Below, in pieces: positions 63,062 through 63,171 of a stretch of 63,171 bases of DNA. The position numbers and the translations under genes are program-made. The DNA is from Bacteroidota bacterium. Its GTDB lineage: Bacteria > Bacteroidota > Bacteroidia > Chitinophagales > Chitinophagaceae. Each line of letters starts with the position of its first letter. Positions within the stretch are counted from its first letter, which is position 1. The stretch covers positions 1-63,171 of the forward strand of contig CANGDH010000009.1 in assembly GCA_947452555.1 (NCBI GenBank), given 5' to 3'. Under the pieces are notes generated by a model that saw only the letters and a program-made list of their open reading frames with translations, was not told the origin of the DNA and did not search any database.

Positions 63062-63171
63062 ATGAGCGAACAAATACAAGCAAATAATAATCTCGAATCA
63101 GATGAAATTTCTTTAAAGGAATTAATAATCAAGATTAAAGAAGTTGTAGCCTATTTAAAATCCAAATGGAA
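63062..63171 (+). CDS. Second Wzz-like chain-length protein, 3' end cut by window
   Basis: The frame from ATG 63062 is open to the window edge: MSEQIQANNNLESDEISLKEL, then IIKIKEVVAYLKSKWK. The acidic start followed by DEISLKELI.KIK is typical of the N-terminus of Bacteroidota Wzz-type polysaccharide co-polymerases, ahead of the first TM. Its place directly after the Wza-like exporter supports this. Only about 36 residues are visible. Confidence 0.7.
   Translation, partial: MSEQIQANNNLESDEISLKELIIKIKEVVAYLKSKW

Overview
This A+T-rich window looks like a chromosomal segment of a Bacteroidota bacterium, probably close to the Chitinophagaceae. That placement is an inference, because no rRNA is present. 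It rests on promoters of the form TTTG-N19/20-TAnnTTTG, weak or absent Shine-Dalgarno sites, exported proteins with signal peptides ending in NAQ/QAQ, several families typical of the phylum (DUF1015 next to serC, DUF5777, Wzi-type barrels, a Wza-like protein with many SLBB domains) and the rpsB-tsf-pyrH order.

Region 1 (1-5630): the end of rpsB, tsf and pyrH (translation and UMP kinase), a TolC-like protein, galK, and a small secreted-protein gene broken by a frameshift. Region 2 (5729-12642, minus): a complete tripartite RND efflux operon, tetR-tolC-adaptor-pump, with a consensus promoter and an inverted repeat over it. Region 3 (12711-19241): a DUF502 membrane protein, serC, a DUF1015 protein, a long-chain acyl-CoA synthetase and an unrecognised helical-repeat protein.

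Region 4 (19327-35238): an unbroken run of twelve co-directional amino-acid genes, leuA-leuC-leuD-leuB-ilvD-ilvB-ilvN-ilvC-ilvA-thrA-thrB-thrC. It covers leucine, valine and isoleucine synthesis except the transaminase, and the threonine branch except asd. A terminator-like hairpin stands just before leuA. Region 5 (35247-39907): a PIN/ribbon-helix-helix toxin-antitoxin pair, an exported GH43-type glycosidase, a tight operon of three tiny genes including a Gly/Cys-rich bacteriocin-like protein, a degenerate 60-bp repeat, and a nitroreductase with a clear promoter-operator.

Region 6 (40101-48591): a TonB-dependent receptor; a cluster of two haem-c lipoproteins, YceI, a DUF5777 barrel and an OB-fold protein; an unknown lipoprotein with a small membrane protein; and an M20 peptidase. 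Region 7 (48679-63171): a surface-polysaccharide locus with three Wzi-like barrels, two Wzz-like proteins (the second cut by the window edge), GT9-like and GT25-like transferases, O-antigen ligase/polymerase, flippase, initiating sugar-phosphate transferase and Wza-like exporter. Together these could build, flip, polymerise and export a capsule or exopolysaccharide.

The most unusual item is the three-gene cassette at 37972-38785, whose middle product has an almost mirror-symmetric pattern of eight cysteines in a Gly/Ala-rich hydrophobic core. No tRNA, rRNA, CRISPR array or insertion sequence was seen.
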